Source: Prochlorococcus sp. AG-676-L21
GTDB lineage: Bacteria > Cyanobacteriota > Cyanobacteriia > PCC-6307 > Cyanobiaceae
Length of the DNA: 64,000 nucleotides
Reading direction: 5' to 3'
Assembly (NCBI GenBank): GCA_003210915.1
Contig: QCUA01000003.1
Coordinates: 1 to 64,000 of the forward strand
Numbering within the stretch: position 1 is the first letter of the stretch; every line of letters begins with the position of its first letter. Positions 51,203 through 61,009 of the stretch are shown here, in pieces. Made by a program: the position numbers and the translations under genes. The notes beneath the pieces are model-generated. The model saw only the letters and a program-made list of their open reading frames with translations. It was not told where the DNA came from and searched no databases.

Positions 51203-51358
51203 ATGCAAAACATTACTTTTAAAGGAAATGTTAATTTTGATAATCAAAAGGAAGAATTGAACGAAAATGAATTGTTCTCTCTAAAAATTACTGACAGTTT
51301 ATATAAAAAAGATATTGGGAAATTCCTAGAAATATTATCATCTCATTTCATCCCGTAA
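51203..51358 (+). CDS. Hypothetical small protein, 51 aa
   Basis: MQNITFKGNVNFDNQKEELNENELFSLKITDSLYKKDIGKFLEILSSHFIP*. Confidence 0.5.
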   Translation: MQNITFKGNVNFDNQKEELNENELFSLKITDSLYKKDIGKFLEILSSHFIP

Positions 51359-51446
51359 AAAAATCCCTACATGATGTTCAAATTAAAACAGTGCAAGAAA
51401 TAAGTTTGTTTTTGACAGATAATATATTTAAATAATAAAAAATCTA

Positions 51447-51764
51447 ATGCAAATGTATCTTGCGGATTGTCAATTTCCAGATATTGATAATCAGGTTAAG
51501 GCCTATAAATTATTTGTAGAGGCATGGGAGAATGGCGAAATGGCTAAAGCTGACAAAACTGAAAATTTTGAAATGCTCTTTAGAGTGCATGCTCCTGGTG
51601 AAGGAAGAGTAGTTTGTTTATGTAAAGCTTATAGTGATAAGGAAGTTTTTGAACATTTCGCCCCTTGGAGAGCAAAATTTGGAATTCATATGGAATTTAC
51701 TCCTGTGACCAGTTGTCAAAACATTGTCGATTATCACAAAGACTTATTTAAATCAATGAATTAA
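51447..51764 (+). CDS. DUF3303-like protein
   Basis: MYLADCQFPDIDNQVKAYKLFVEAWENGEMAK...RVVCLCKAYSDKEVFEHFAPWRAKFGIHMEFTPV. Confidence 0.75.
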   Translation: MQMYLADCQFPDIDNQVKAYKLFVEAWENGEMAKADKTENFEMLFRVHAPGEGRVVCLCKAYSDKEVFEHFAPWRAKFGIHMEFTPVTSCQNIVDYHKDLFKSMN

Positions 51765-51777
51765 TAACCTATTAAAT

Positions 51778-51963
51778 TTGTTTTTTAATGTGAAAAAACC
51801 ATTCTCAAATATTATTAATAAAGATAAAAATACATCTTTATCTAAAAAATTTCCTAAAAAAGAAGATAGTGAAAAATCAAAACCTTTAATAATTTTCGGA
51901 ACTATTGTTTCATTATCTTCTATATTTTTGCTCCTTTATACAATAAATAACAAATTTGGCTGA
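51778..51963 (+). CDS. Small membrane hypothetical protein
   Basis: C-terminal TM helix; TTG start. Confidence 0.55.
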   Translation: MFFNVKKPFSNIINKDKNTSLSKKFPKKEDSEKSKPLIIFGTIVSLSSIFLLLYTINNKFG

Positions 51964-52031
51964 TATGAGTAATTTACACAATTACTTTTATCTTGTATTT
52001 GAATTATATTTGTAAAAAATAACTAAATTTT

Positions 52032-52148
52032 ATGGCATTTGAACAGGGTGGCATGGCTTCAGGCCTTCTGATTATCGCAGTTTCAATCGTTTTTGCTGCT
52101 GGATTTGGATTTTTAGTATTACATTTTGTACCCGGAACACCTTTCTAA
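52032..52148 (+). CDS. Small single-TM protein, 38 aa
   Basis: MAFEQGGMASGLLIIAVSIVFAAGFGFLVLHFVPGTPF*. Confidence 0.65.
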   Translation: MAFEQGGMASGLLIIAVSIVFAAGFGFLVLHFVPGTPF

Positions 52149-52179
52149 TAACATTATTTATTAATTAATTTGATCAAAA

Positions 52180-52446
52180 TTATATGTTCACTGTCTCAAG
52201 ATCTTGCACAGTGTTATCTTCTTCTTTTTTATTTTTGACTCTATAAGCATAAATTAGTGAACCTAGCGCAATAGATGTAGAAGCTAATATTCCTGAAATA
52301 AGTATCAAAGCAAACAGGCCACCTATCAACCCCCCTTTTAATCTAAGTAAATTAGACTTTATGAGAAGAATTAGTAGAAAAAATGTAGTAGCTTTCAGAG
52401 AAGTAATTTTAATGAAAGCTAGAGGAGCAAAAGGGTTTAATAACAT
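52180..52446 (-). CDS. Membrane hypothetical protein
   Basis: Two TM segments; KGGLIGGLFALILISGILASTSIALGSLIYAYR. Confidence 0.7.
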   Translation of the reverse strand: MLLNPFAPLAFIKITSLKATTFFLLILLIKSNLLRLKGGLIGGLFALILISGILASTSIALGSLIYAYRVKNKKEEDNTVQDLETVNI

Positions 52447-52500
52447 TTAAATTTTTTATATTTATTACTCTAAAAAATATTTCTTAAAACTGCTAAAAAA

Positions 52501-52524
52501 AAAAGACTCAAAAAGAGTCTTTTT
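52501..52524. terminator. Bidirectional rho-independent terminator
   Basis: AAAAGACTC-AAAAA-GAGTCTTTTT. Confidence 0.85.
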
Positions 52525-52553
52525 ATACTTAACTTAAAAAAACTATTAATTAT

Positions 52554-52691
52554 TTATTCATCAGTATCAAACTTGCTAAGATTTGGTCCCGCGACTAAAC
52601 CAACAAGCCCAAAGAGGACTAAAGAACCAATCCCAACACCTGCTGCCCAAGGATTAAAACCGCCAATGGCGAATGAAGCTAATAAATTCAT
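52554..52691 (-). CDS. Small single-TM protein, 45 aa (related to 19415-19540)
   Basis: MNLLASFAIGGFNPWAAGVGIGSLVLFGLVGLVAGPNLSKFDTDE*. Confidence 0.75.
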   Translation of the reverse strand: MNLLASFAIGGFNPWAAGVGIGSLVLFGLVGLVAGPNLSKFDTDE

Positions 52692-52911
52692 AGATTTTTA
52701 AATACAATTATCTCGGAGATAGCATACAGAATTATTGAAGGTAATATACCAAAATTGAGACATTTCTTTGTAATTCAAAGGTGATTCGATCGAGAGAAGG
52801 TTTTGTAGCTAGATAAATATTTGACAAAGAGCATACTTTACTTGTAAGTCATTGATGTACAACAGGTCACTATTTTTTCACTTAAGATCAAATTATTGAA
52901 AATAAATCGTC

Positions 52912-53292
52912 ATGAATACAAATTTAACATTTATATATGATGGAGAATGTCCTTTTTGTAATCATTTTGCAGAACTTTTAGAACTTAAAAGTAAAATAAA
53001 TAAAATTTCTATTCTCGATGGTAGAAAAAATCCAAAAATAATTAAATCTCTTTTAGAGAAAGGTTATGACATAGATAGAGGTGCAATCCTTCTTAAGGAT
53101 GATGATATATTTCATGGAGCTGAAGCAATAAATAAATTATGTAATCAAATAAATAACCCGTCTGGCAAACTTTTAAAACTCTTATCAAATATCTTTAAAT
53201 CAGACAAAAGAACAAATTTATTGTTTCCCTTCCTTATAAGAGCAAGAAGATTAGCCTTAATTGCAAAAGGTGTGCCAACTTCTTTGGTTTGA
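52912..53292 (+). CDS. DCC/DUF393 thiol-disulfide-like protein
   Basis: LTFIYDGECPFCNHFAELLELK. Confidence 0.9.
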   Translation: MNTNLTFIYDGECPFCNHFAELLELKSKINKISILDGRKNPKIIKSLLEKGYDIDRGAILLKDDDIFHGAEAINKLCNQINNPSGKLLKLLSNIFKSDKRTNLLFPFLIRARRLALIAKGVPTSLV

Positions 53293-53400
53293 AAAAATGA
53301 TTCCCTCCAAATTAATAAATGACATATTTTTAAGCTTATTTGTGATTAAAAGATAATTTATTATTTCTTAGCTAGAACATAGAAGTAATATCTAAAAATA

Positions 53401-53586
53401 ATGATAGAAAACTTCAATCCATTTATTTCTTTAGGTGGTAAAGATCAGAAAATAAATCATATGGCAGAAGCAGCACTAGAAATGAATTTAACATGCAATG
53501 ATTTAAAAAAAGATCTTGATTTAACTGATGGGGACGTTATTGATATGTTGCAATTAGTGATGGATGGGTTTAAAAATAGAAATTAA
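53401..53586 (+). CDS. Small conserved-type hypothetical protein
   Basis: MIENFNPFISLGGKDQKINHMAEAALEMNLTCNDLKKDLDLTDGDVIDMLQLVMDGFKNRN. Confidence 0.7.
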   Translation: MIENFNPFISLGGKDQKINHMAEAALEMNLTCNDLKKDLDLTDGDVIDMLQLVMDGFKNRN

Positions 53587-53629
53587 ATAAATAATCTCAC
53601 TCAAAAATTTAGTTTTCCTTAAATTTTTA

Positions 53630-53935
53630 ATGAAAAGTATACAAATAGAATTTTCAAAATATGAGTCAGTAAATTCATTATGGTCTGAATTGATAGAACA
53701 TCATGGATTTGAAAGAGCTAAAAATATTGTTTCACAAGCTATAGATTTACAAAAAATGAATGGCAATAAAAATGTAACCATGCCAATTATATTTTCAGGG
53801 ACTGGAGGATTAGCATTAATTCCTATTCAATCATTAAAAGAAAAAACTTTAAAAAGTAAATCAAAAGAAAATCAAGTACTTATATTTAATCTCAAAAAGA
53901 AATCATTTCAAATTTTAAATGAAGCTAAACATTAA
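53630..53935 (+). CDS. Hypothetical protein
   Basis: 101 aa ORF. Confidence 0.65.
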   Translation: MKSIQIEFSKYESVNSLWSELIEHHGFERAKNIVSQAIDLQKMNGNKNVTMPIIFSGTGGLALIPIQSLKEKTLKSKSKENQVLIFNLKKKSFQILNEAKH

Positions 53936-54080
53936 TAAAATTTTTTGAAAACCTTTAAATAAAACAAATTAGATTAAAAAATATCTCATAACAGAATTAA
54001 TTGATATACCAAACCTATAGAAAATTTTTACTCAATATTTACAAATTTAATTTATAGTCTATTTATATTTATAACGAATA

Positions 54081-54797
54081 ATGACTTTTGAAGCCAAATA
54101 TCTAGGTTCAAACGGTTGGTTAATCAAATTTGATAAAACCAACTTAATAATAGATCCCTGGCTTACAGGTGATTTGATATTCCCTCCAGGAGAGTGGTTT
54201 TTCAAAGGTTCACTAGATAATGAAATTTTAATTGAGGAAGACATTAATATAATTCTCTTGACGCAAGGGTTACCAGATCATTGCCATATTCCTTCATTAA
54301 AAAAGTTTAAAAAAGATATTGATATCATCTGCCCCAATAGTGCAAAAGGAATTCTTGAAAAATTAGGATTTACTTCGATCAAAGTTCTTAAACCAACAGA
54401 AAAAATCAGGCAAAAGGATCTAGAAATAGAAGCTACTGCTGGTGCTCCCGTACCACAAATAGAAAATGGATATATAGTAAAAGACTATAAAGGAAAGGGT
54501 TTCTACATAGAACCACATGGTTATCTTGATGAAAATGTTAATTCTCAAGAATTAGATGCAGTTATAACTCCAATAATTAACCTTGAACTTCCTCTTGTTG
54601 GATCTTTTGTAAAAGGGGCCGATGTGCTTCCCAAATTAATAAAAACTTTTAATCCAAAATATATACTTTCAAGTACTGCTGGAGGAGAAGCAAAATATAC
54701 AGGCCTTTTAAACAAATTTATATCAGTTCAGGAATATGAAGAAGAAGTAAAATGTAACTTGGTAAATTTAAAAACTATGGATTCTGTAAAAATTTAG
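54081..54797 (+). CDS. MBL-fold metallo-hydrolase-like protein with atypical metal motif
   Basis: AKYLGSNGWLIKFDKTNLIIDPWLTGDL; TQGLPDHCHIPSL in place of HxHxDH. Confidence 0.82.
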   Translation: MTFEAKYLGSNGWLIKFDKTNLIIDPWLTGDLIFPPGEWFFKGSLDNEILIEEDINIILLTQGLPDHCHIPSLKKFKKDIDIICPNSAKGILEKLGFTSIKVLKPTEKIRQKDLEIEATAGAPVPQIENGYIVKDYKGKGFYIEPHGYLDENVNSQELDAVITPIINLELPLVGSFVKGADVLPKLIKTFNPKYILSSTAGGEAKYTGLLNKFISVQEYEEEVKCNLVNLKTMDSVKI

Positions 54798-54870
54798 ATA
54801 TTTTTAATAAAGATAATTTATAACTATATCGTTAGTGCTTATAAACTAATAAAATAGAAAAAGATAAGGG

Positions 54871-55233
54871 TTATCTAAAATTTATTCGTTATTTTTCTCA
54901 ACAATTTGTCTATTTGCACTAAACACATCCTATTTTTGCGACAATAATAAGCTCGATTTAGTAATTAGAAATAATATTAATGGAGATTTCTCAATAGTTA
55001 AAACCATCTCTGAAATTGAACCTGGAGCATTTATTAATATAGATTGGAATGGAAAAAAGCTAATGCTACCATATTCTCTTAGAAAAGATTACTTATCATT
55101 TACGGACAGAAAATGGGATTGGAGATACGAAATAAATCAAGAGGGATTGGTAAAAGATAAAAATCCGATATTGTATGAGTTACTTCCATCTGGAGTAATC
55201 AAAGATCATATATGTCAATTAGGAGAAACCTAA
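54871..55233 (+). CDS. Secreted hypothetical protein with no canonical start codon
   Basis: 120-codon open frame (LSKIYSLFFSTICLFALNTSYFCDNNKLDLVIRNNINGDFSIVKTISEIEPGAFINIDWNGKKLMLPYSLRKDYLSFTDRKWDWRYEINQEGLVKDKNPILYELLPSGVIKDHICQLGET*) with a signal-like N-terminus; no ATG/GTG/TTG at its 5' end. Confidence 0.7.
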   Translation, partial: LSKIYSLFFSTICLFALNTSYFCDNNKLDLVIRNNINGDFSIVKTISEIEPGAFINIDWNGKKLMLPYSLRKDYLSFTDRKWDWRYEINQEGLVKDKNPILYELLPSGVIKDHICQLGET

Positions 55234-55303
55234 TTATTTTAATTTATCATGAACATAATAATCTTTAATAATTTATTTAGTTCAGAAGATTAATTAATTA
55301 AAT

Positions 55304-57913
55304 ATGCTTAACCTTTCAGACAATAAGAACAATAATCAATATATAAAACTGGAGGATTATAAATCCTTTGATTATGAAATACCTAATATTTTTTTGGATT
55401 TCATAATTGAAGACAAAAGAGTAATTGTTAAAACCGAACTAAAATTGATCAAAAAGAATATCAATATAAATTCCCTTATTCTTGATGGGATAGATATATT
55501 TGTTGAAAAGATATATTTAGATGAATCTTTATTAGAAGAAAATAACTATTCAATACAAAAAAATAGATTATTAATTAAACCCATACTCAAAGAAACTTTT
55601 ACGTTAAAGATTGTGGGAACAATTAAACCAAAGGAGAATTTTTCACTTTTAGGAATGTATGAAAGTAATGGAATTATTACTACGCAATGCGAAGCAGAAG
55701 GCTTTAGAAGAATAAGTTACCATTGTGATAGACCTGATATTTTAAGTAAATACAAAGTAAGGATAGAGGCAAATAAGGAAGATTATCCTGTTTTACTTTC
55801 TAATGGAAATCTAGTCAAAGCAAATGATCTTGAACACAGAAGGCACGAAGTGATATGGGAAGATCCATATCCTAAACCCTCATATCTTTTCGCTTTAGTT
55901 GCAGGAAAACTTAACTGCATAAAAGATAACTTCAATACTAAATCTAATAAAAAAGTAGAAATAAATATTTACGTGGAAAAAGGTGATGAAAAATATGTAC
56001 AACATTCAATAAATTCATTAAAGAAGTCAATGAAATGGGACGAAGAAAAATATAATCTTGAATACGATTTATCTTTATTTAATATTGTTGCAATTAGGCA
56101 TTTCAATATGGGAGCGATGGAAAATAAAAGCCTCAATATATTCAACTCTAAATTAATACTTGCGAATAAAGAGACTACGACTGATGAAGAGCTAGAGCGT
56201 ATAGAAGGTGTAATCGCTCATGAGTACTTTCATAATTGGACGGGAAATAGAATAACTTGTAGAGATTGGTTTCAATTATCACTAAAAGAGGGTTTAACAG
56301 TATTTAGAGATCAGGAATTTACAGCAGATCTTCATAATCGTTCAATAAAAAGACTTGAAGATGCAAAATTCTTAAGAAAAGCACAATTTAGAGAAGACTC
56401 TGGTCCAACATCACATCCAGTGAGACCTGAAAAATATTTAGAGATAGACAATTTTTATACAACTACTATCTACGAAAAAGGAGCAGAAATAATAAGGATG
56501 CTTAAAACATTAGTAAAAGATGAAAATTTTAATAATGGTTTTAGTAATTTTATTTCTACTTATGATGGGAAAGCAGCAACTATTGATCAATTTGTTGATA
56601 AGATTTTAGAGAATAACAAAGAAATAAATATTGAAAAATTTAAAATTTGGTATAAACAAAATGGGACTCCACTAGTTAAGTTTAAAAGAAAATGGGATAA
56701 AGAAAAACAAATCCTTAAGATACAAGTCTCGCAAATAAATTCAAATAAAAATAATCTTTATAACGATTTACCTCTAATAATTCCTATTAATATTGCAATA
56801 TTCTTGAATAGTTATGAAAAAATAAATAAGACACTTATCTTAAAAGAAAAGGAAGAAGAATTCACTTTAGAAAATATAAACTCCAAATTTGATAGCCCAA
56901 TAATTTCTTATTTTCGAAATTTCTCAGCTCCCATTAAATGGGAAACAGATACTACATTTGCAGAGAAATTATTAATACTAGAATTTGAAACTGATTATTT
57001 CACAATATATGACACGATAAAAGGTATATACAAAAAAATAATTTGCAAAAGAATATATGAAGAACCCGATATAAATATTGAAAATAAATTAATAGCAACA
57101 TTAAGATCAATAATTAGAAATAATAAAAAAATAAATTTATCTCTCTTATCTGAAATACTTAGTATCCCAACCTTCTCTGAAATAGAATCAGAAATCAAGA
57201 AAATTGATCCATTAAAAATTTATAAAACTATTGACGAGTTAAATTACCTTTTTGGTACTGAATTAAAAGTAGAACTTTTGATTAAGCTTAAAGAGATTGA
57301 TAAAAATATTAGTAAAATATGGCCTGAGGGTAAGGATGAAAGAAAACTAATAGAAACAATATGGAGGTTACTTTTACATAGTAGAGATCAAGGAATTAAA
57401 AGTAAAATAATTAGTTATATAGATAGTAATTCAATGACACTTTCTAAAGCTGCTTTGAATGTATTTACAAGAATTAATTGTCCGGAAAGAGAATTAATTT
57501 CAAATATTTTTTTTAATAAATGGAAAAATAATGCAGTAGTCCTAGATAATTGGTTCTTTTTTAAAGCATCTGTTGAGATAGATAGTAATCAAAAAAGTAT
57601 TGAGGATCTATTTAAAAATGAATATTTTGATATCAAATCACCAAACACTTTAAGGTCTATATTAAATGCCTACGTAACAAGAAATTCATTATTCCATTCC
57701 ATAGATGGATCAGGTTATAAATACATCGCAGATAAAATTCTAAAATTTGACAAATCTAATCCAATAGTAATTTCACGTTTTTTAAAAATATTTAGTACTT
57801 TTAGAAAATATGAAAATCCTTATAAAAGAAATATAGTTAAAGTTCTTAATTATATAAAAAAAAATAAACTCTCACCAAATACAAGAGAAGTAATAGATGC
57901 GATTTTAAATTAA
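55304..57913 (+). CDS. pepN: Aminopeptidase N
   Basis: GAMENKSLNIF; VIAHEYFHNWTGNRITCRDWFQLSLKEGLTVFRDQEF. Confidence 0.97.
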   Translation: MLNLSDNKNNNQYIKLEDYKSFDYEIPNIFLDFIIEDKRVIVKTELKLIKKNININSLILDGIDIFVEKIYLDESLLEENNYSIQKNRLLIKPILKETFTLKIVGTIKPKENFSLLGMYESNGIITTQCEAEGFRRISYHCDRPDILSKYKVRIEANKEDYPVLLSNGNLVKANDLEHRRHEVIWEDPYPKPSYLFALVAGKLNCIKDNFNTKSNKKVEINIYVEKGDEKYVQHSINSLKKSMKWDEEKYNLEYDLSLFNIVAIRHFNMGAMENKSLNIFNSKLILANKETTTDEELERIEGVIAHEYFHNWTGNRITCRDWFQLSLKEGLTVFRDQEFTADLHNRSIKRLEDAKFLRKAQFREDSGPTSHPVRPEKYLEIDNFYTTTIYEKGAEIIRMLKTLVKDENFNNGFSNFISTYDGKAATIDQFVDKILENNKEINIEKFKIWYKQNGTPLVKFKRKWDKEKQILKIQVSQINSNKNNLYNDLPLIIPINIAIFLNSYEKINKTLILKEKEEEFTLENINSKFDSPIISYFRNFSAPIKWETDTTFAEKLLILEFETDYFTIYDTIKGIYKKIICKRIYEEPDINIENKLIATLRSIIRNNKKINLSLLSEILSIPTFSEIESEIKKIDPLKIYKTIDELNYLFGTELKVELLIKLKEIDKNISKIWPEGKDERKLIETIWRLLLHSRDQGIKSKIISYIDSNSMTLSKAALNVFTRINCPERELISNIFFNKWKNNAVVLDNWFFFKASVEIDSNQKSIEDLFKNEYFDIKSPNTLRSILNAYVTRNSLFHSIDGSGYKYIADKILKFDKSNPIVISRFLKIFSTFRKYENPYKRNIVKVLNYIKKNKLSPNTREVIDAILN

Positions 57914-57927
57914 TAATTATTCTATTT

Positions 57928-58155
57928 TTATAAACTTATAAGTATTATTAATAAAATAATAATAATAATAATTAAAAAAACTTTTGTAGAGATAAGAATT
58001 TTAAAATTAATGAAACTATCTTTTTTATATTCTTTATTCCACTTCCTTTTTACGTAATTATTAGTTACAAATTTATTAGGTCTACCACAGAATAGGCAAG
58101 TTGGAGCTGTTGTTGAGATTAAATTCTTACATTGTGGACACTTTTTTTGCTTCAT
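57928..58155 (-). CDS. Zinc-ribbon membrane protein
   Basis: KKCPQCKNLISTTAPTCLFCGRPNKF plus C-terminal TM. Confidence 0.75.
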   Translation of the reverse strand: MKQKKCPQCKNLISTTAPTCLFCGRPNKFVTNNYVKRKWNKEYKKDSFINFKILISTKVFLIIIIIILLIILISL

Positions 58156-58313
58156 AATTATTTTATTTTAGCAAATAGTTTTTGACATTTTTAATTAAAA
58201 AACTATATATAAACAAGTCTCTTAAGAAGAGAAATATTAAAGATTTTTATAAAAATGTTTTAGGAATAATTAAATTAAGTTTCAAAAGAATACTCAATTA
58301 AAACTAATTAATA

Positions 58314-58511
58314 ATGTGGAATATAATTAATTATTATTTTAATTTTTACATGTTTGCAATTGCATTAGGATTGAGTCCTTTAGAGACAATTACGATAGCA
58401 ATATCAGCTACAGTTTTTATTGCTGCTTTTACATGGGTATCAATTAAAGGTGATTTAAGAGAACTTGCAAACGAACTTATTGATGATAATAATCAGAAAG
58501 AAGAAAATTAA
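58314..58511 (+). CDS. Small membrane protein
   Basis: MFAIALGLSPLETITIAISATVFIAAFTWVSIKGDLRELANELI; ATG 58350 is a plausible alternative start. Confidence 0.7.
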   Translation: MWNIINYYFNFYMFAIALGLSPLETITIAISATVFIAAFTWVSIKGDLRELANELIDDNNQKEEN

Positions 58512-58527
58512 TTTATTCTCTAAATAA

Positions 58528-58725
58528 TTAATTATGTAGCCTTGGATAATCAATAATATGTCTTATTTCCTTAAGAGATGCTCCGTAAATACTATTACCA
58601 TTTAAATTAACTCCTTTCCACTTTTCTTTTTGGTTAAAAGTATCTTTAATACTAGAGTTATTCATAAAAGAATGCTGATCATCCCATGTCAAACTTATAT
58701 CCCAACCTTTATAGTTTTCTATCAT
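58528..58725 (-). CDS. Small hypothetical protein
   Basis: MIENYKGWDISLTWDDQHSFMNNSSIKDTFNQKEKWKGVNLNGNSIYGASLKEIRHIIDYPRLHN. Confidence 0.65.
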   Translation of the reverse strand: MIENYKGWDISLTWDDQHSFMNNSSIKDTFNQKEKWKGVNLNGNSIYGASLKEIRHIIDYPRLHN

Positions 58726-58827
58726 AGAAAAAAATAATAATACATTTAAATACTACATACAAAGACAGAAAAGAAAAACGAAGGAAATAAGTAGTTTTTT
58801 TATAATATTTATTTTATATTCTATAAA

Positions 58828-60003
58828 TTAGGAAACAATTTTAATTTTAAGTGCTGACTTGTCCGCATTTTCTCGAGCAATATTTAGGTCTTCATGTGAT
58901 GAGAGGACTACCCCCATTCTCCTTCCTTTCTTTGATGCTGGTTTCCCAAATATTAGAACTTTAGTACTCTCTACTTCTAATGCCTCGTTTAGTCCAGTGT
59001 ATGAAGGATTATTAGATTCTTTATCTGATATTATTACTCTGGTTGCTGATGGCTTTAATAGAGAAATATTTGGTATGGGTAGATTTAAAAAGGCCCTTAA
59101 GTGTAATTCAAATTCGTTTATGTTTTGACTAACTAATGTGACCATTCCCGTATCATGAGGCCTTGGAGATAATTCTGAAAATATAACCTCTTTTCCTCTA
59201 ACAAAAAACTCAACCCCATATATACCTGAACCATTTAAATTATTTAATATTTTTGTTGTCATTTTTCGGGCTTCATTAATCAAGGATTGATTAATATCCA
59301 ATGGTTGCCAGCTACATTGATAATCTCCTTTGTATTGTTCATGACCTATTGGCTCACAAAATACATTCTCTCCACTAGTTTTTCTAATAGTTAAAAGAGT
59401 AAATTCATAATCAAAATCTAAAAATTCCTCAAGTATTACACCAACTATTTTTCCTCTTGAATTTTTCAATGCATCATTCCAAGCTAATAAAAGATCCTCT
59501 TTCCTATTAACTAAACTTTGACCTTTACCTGATGAACTCATTAGAGGCTTTAGCAAAAGAGGGAAGCCAATTTCAGATGATTTTATTTCTAGATCATCAA
59601 CATTAAAAACATAACTAAATTTTGCAGTTTTTATCTTTAATTCTTTAGATGCCAGGTCTCTTATTTTATCCCTATTCATAGTTATTTCAACAGTTCTAGC
59701 ATTAGGAACGATATTTATTCCTTCTTCCTCCAATTCCTTTAAAGCTTCAATTGATAGTGCTTCAATTTCTGGAACTACAAAATCAGGTTTGAGTTCTTTT
59801 ATCTTTTTTTTTAAAATTTCCTTATCACTCATATCTATGACGAAAGAATGATCAGATAATTGCATCGCAGGTGCATTTTCGTATTTATCAATAGCTATTA
59901 CTTCTAAGCCTAATCTTTTAGCTTCAACCACTAATTCTTTTCCAAGTTCGCCACTGCCAAGTAATAATATTTTCTTGGGAATAAATTTAAAACTGCTCAT
60001 CAA
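58828..60003 (-). CDS. purT: Formate-dependent phosphoribosylglycinamide formyltransferase
   Basis: ILLLGSGELGKELVVEAKRLGLEVIAIDKYENAPAMQLSD...ELSPRPHDTGMVT. Confidence 0.96.
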   Translation of the reverse strand: MMSSFKFIPKKILLLGSGELGKELVVEAKRLGLEVIAIDKYENAPAMQLSDHSFVIDMSDKEILKKKIKELKPDFVVPEIEALSIEALKELEEEGINIVPNARTVEITMNRDKIRDLASKELKIKTAKFSYVFNVDDLEIKSSEIGFPLLLKPLMSSSGKGQSLVNRKEDLLLAWNDALKNSRGKIVGVILEEFLDFDYEFTLLTIRKTSGENVFCEPIGHEQYKGDYQCSWQPLDINQSLINEARKMTTKILNNLNGSGIYGVEFFVRGKEVIFSELSPRPHDTGMVTLVSQNINEFELHLRAFLNLPIPNISLLKPSATRVIISDKESNNPSYTGLNEALEVESTKVLIFGKPASKKGRRMGVVLSSHEDLNIARENADKSALKIKIVS

Positions 60004-60017
60004 TAAATAAATTTATG

Positions 60018-60260
60018 TTATTTGTTATCGTCAGATAGCTTGTTAGAGAGTTTATCTTCACTTTTATTAGCTTTTAAATTAGACAAAAAAGAATTATTTC
60101 CTAACCAATCATTTTGCTTCATTGATCTTGAAATTGAAGTTGAAATAGCACCAAGAAAGAAAAAACCCATCATTACCCAAAGGATTCGTTCTAGAGCAAT
60201 TGAAGGCGAGAATCCCTGTCCTGATTTAATAATTTCGGTAAGAGGGTCTAAGGGGTCCAA
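60018..60260 (-). CDS. Small membrane hypothetical protein
   Basis: MDPLDPLTEIIKSGQGFSPSIALERILWVMMGFFFLGAISTSISRSMKQNDWLG. Confidence 0.7.
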   Translation of the reverse strand: MDPLDPLTEIIKSGQGFSPSIALERILWVMMGFFFLGAISTSISRSMKQNDWLGNNSFLSNLKANKSEDKLSNKLSDDNK

Positions 60261-60411
60261 GTTAATTTTTTAGTATGTTTACTTAATTATATAAGTTGAG
60301 AAAAAAACTTTTTACTAAAAATTACAAATAAAAATAATAGGCAAATAAGGTCTTAAACAACACAAAAACATTTTTTCAATGTTATCTTCAAAATATAAAT
60401 TTATTAAACAT

Positions 60412-60891
60412 ATGGTAGTAGAAGTCCAAAACACAACCGTTGTTACAGCAAGTGGAGAAGCTAAAAAACTTAGTCAATATTCAGAAAATGTAATTTTGAT
60501 AGTAAACGTTGCTAGTTATTGCGGTAATACTGCTCAATATAAGGATCTCCAGAAGCTTCACGATAAATATTCAAAAAAAGGTTTAAGGATTCTTGCTTTC
60601 CCTTGTAATGACTTTGGAAATCAAGAGCCTGATTCTCTTAAAGAGATAAAGAACTTTTGTTCTACAAAATATGGTGTTGAATTCGAAATTATGGAAAAAG
60701 TTCACGCGAAAGGTAATACTACTGAACCATATACAACACTAAATAATGTTGAACCAAAGGGTGATGTTGAATGGAATTTTGAAAAATTCTTAATTGGCAA
60801 AGATAGTAATGTAATTGCAAGGTTTAAACCTGGTATTCAGCCATTCGATGAAAATTTAATTGCCGCAATAGAAGTAGCATTAGATTCTTAA
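60412..60891 (+). CDS. Glutathione peroxidase family protein
   Basis: ILIVNVASYCGNTAQYKDLQKLHDKYSKKGLRILAFPCNDFGNQEPDS...VEWNFEKFLIGKD. Confidence 0.93.
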   Translation: MVVEVQNTTVVTASGEAKKLSQYSENVILIVNVASYCGNTAQYKDLQKLHDKYSKKGLRILAFPCNDFGNQEPDSLKEIKNFCSTKYGVEFEIMEKVHAKGNTTEPYTTLNNVEPKGDVEWNFEKFLIGKDSNVIARFKPGIQPFDENLIAAIEVALDS

Positions 60892-61009
60892 TATTGAATT
60901 TATAAAAAAAATTTTTTTACCAAATAAAACTAATAGACTGTAATTATTTCTGAACTTATTATTGAAAAAATAATTTTTAGATTATTTTTTTTGGATTATT
61001 TATTTTTAA

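Noticed and set aside
57945-57975. (aat)n simple repeat at the 3' end of the zinc-ribbon gene
   Set aside because: Short low-complexity run coding for Ile-rich TM residues; expected in this AT-rich genome
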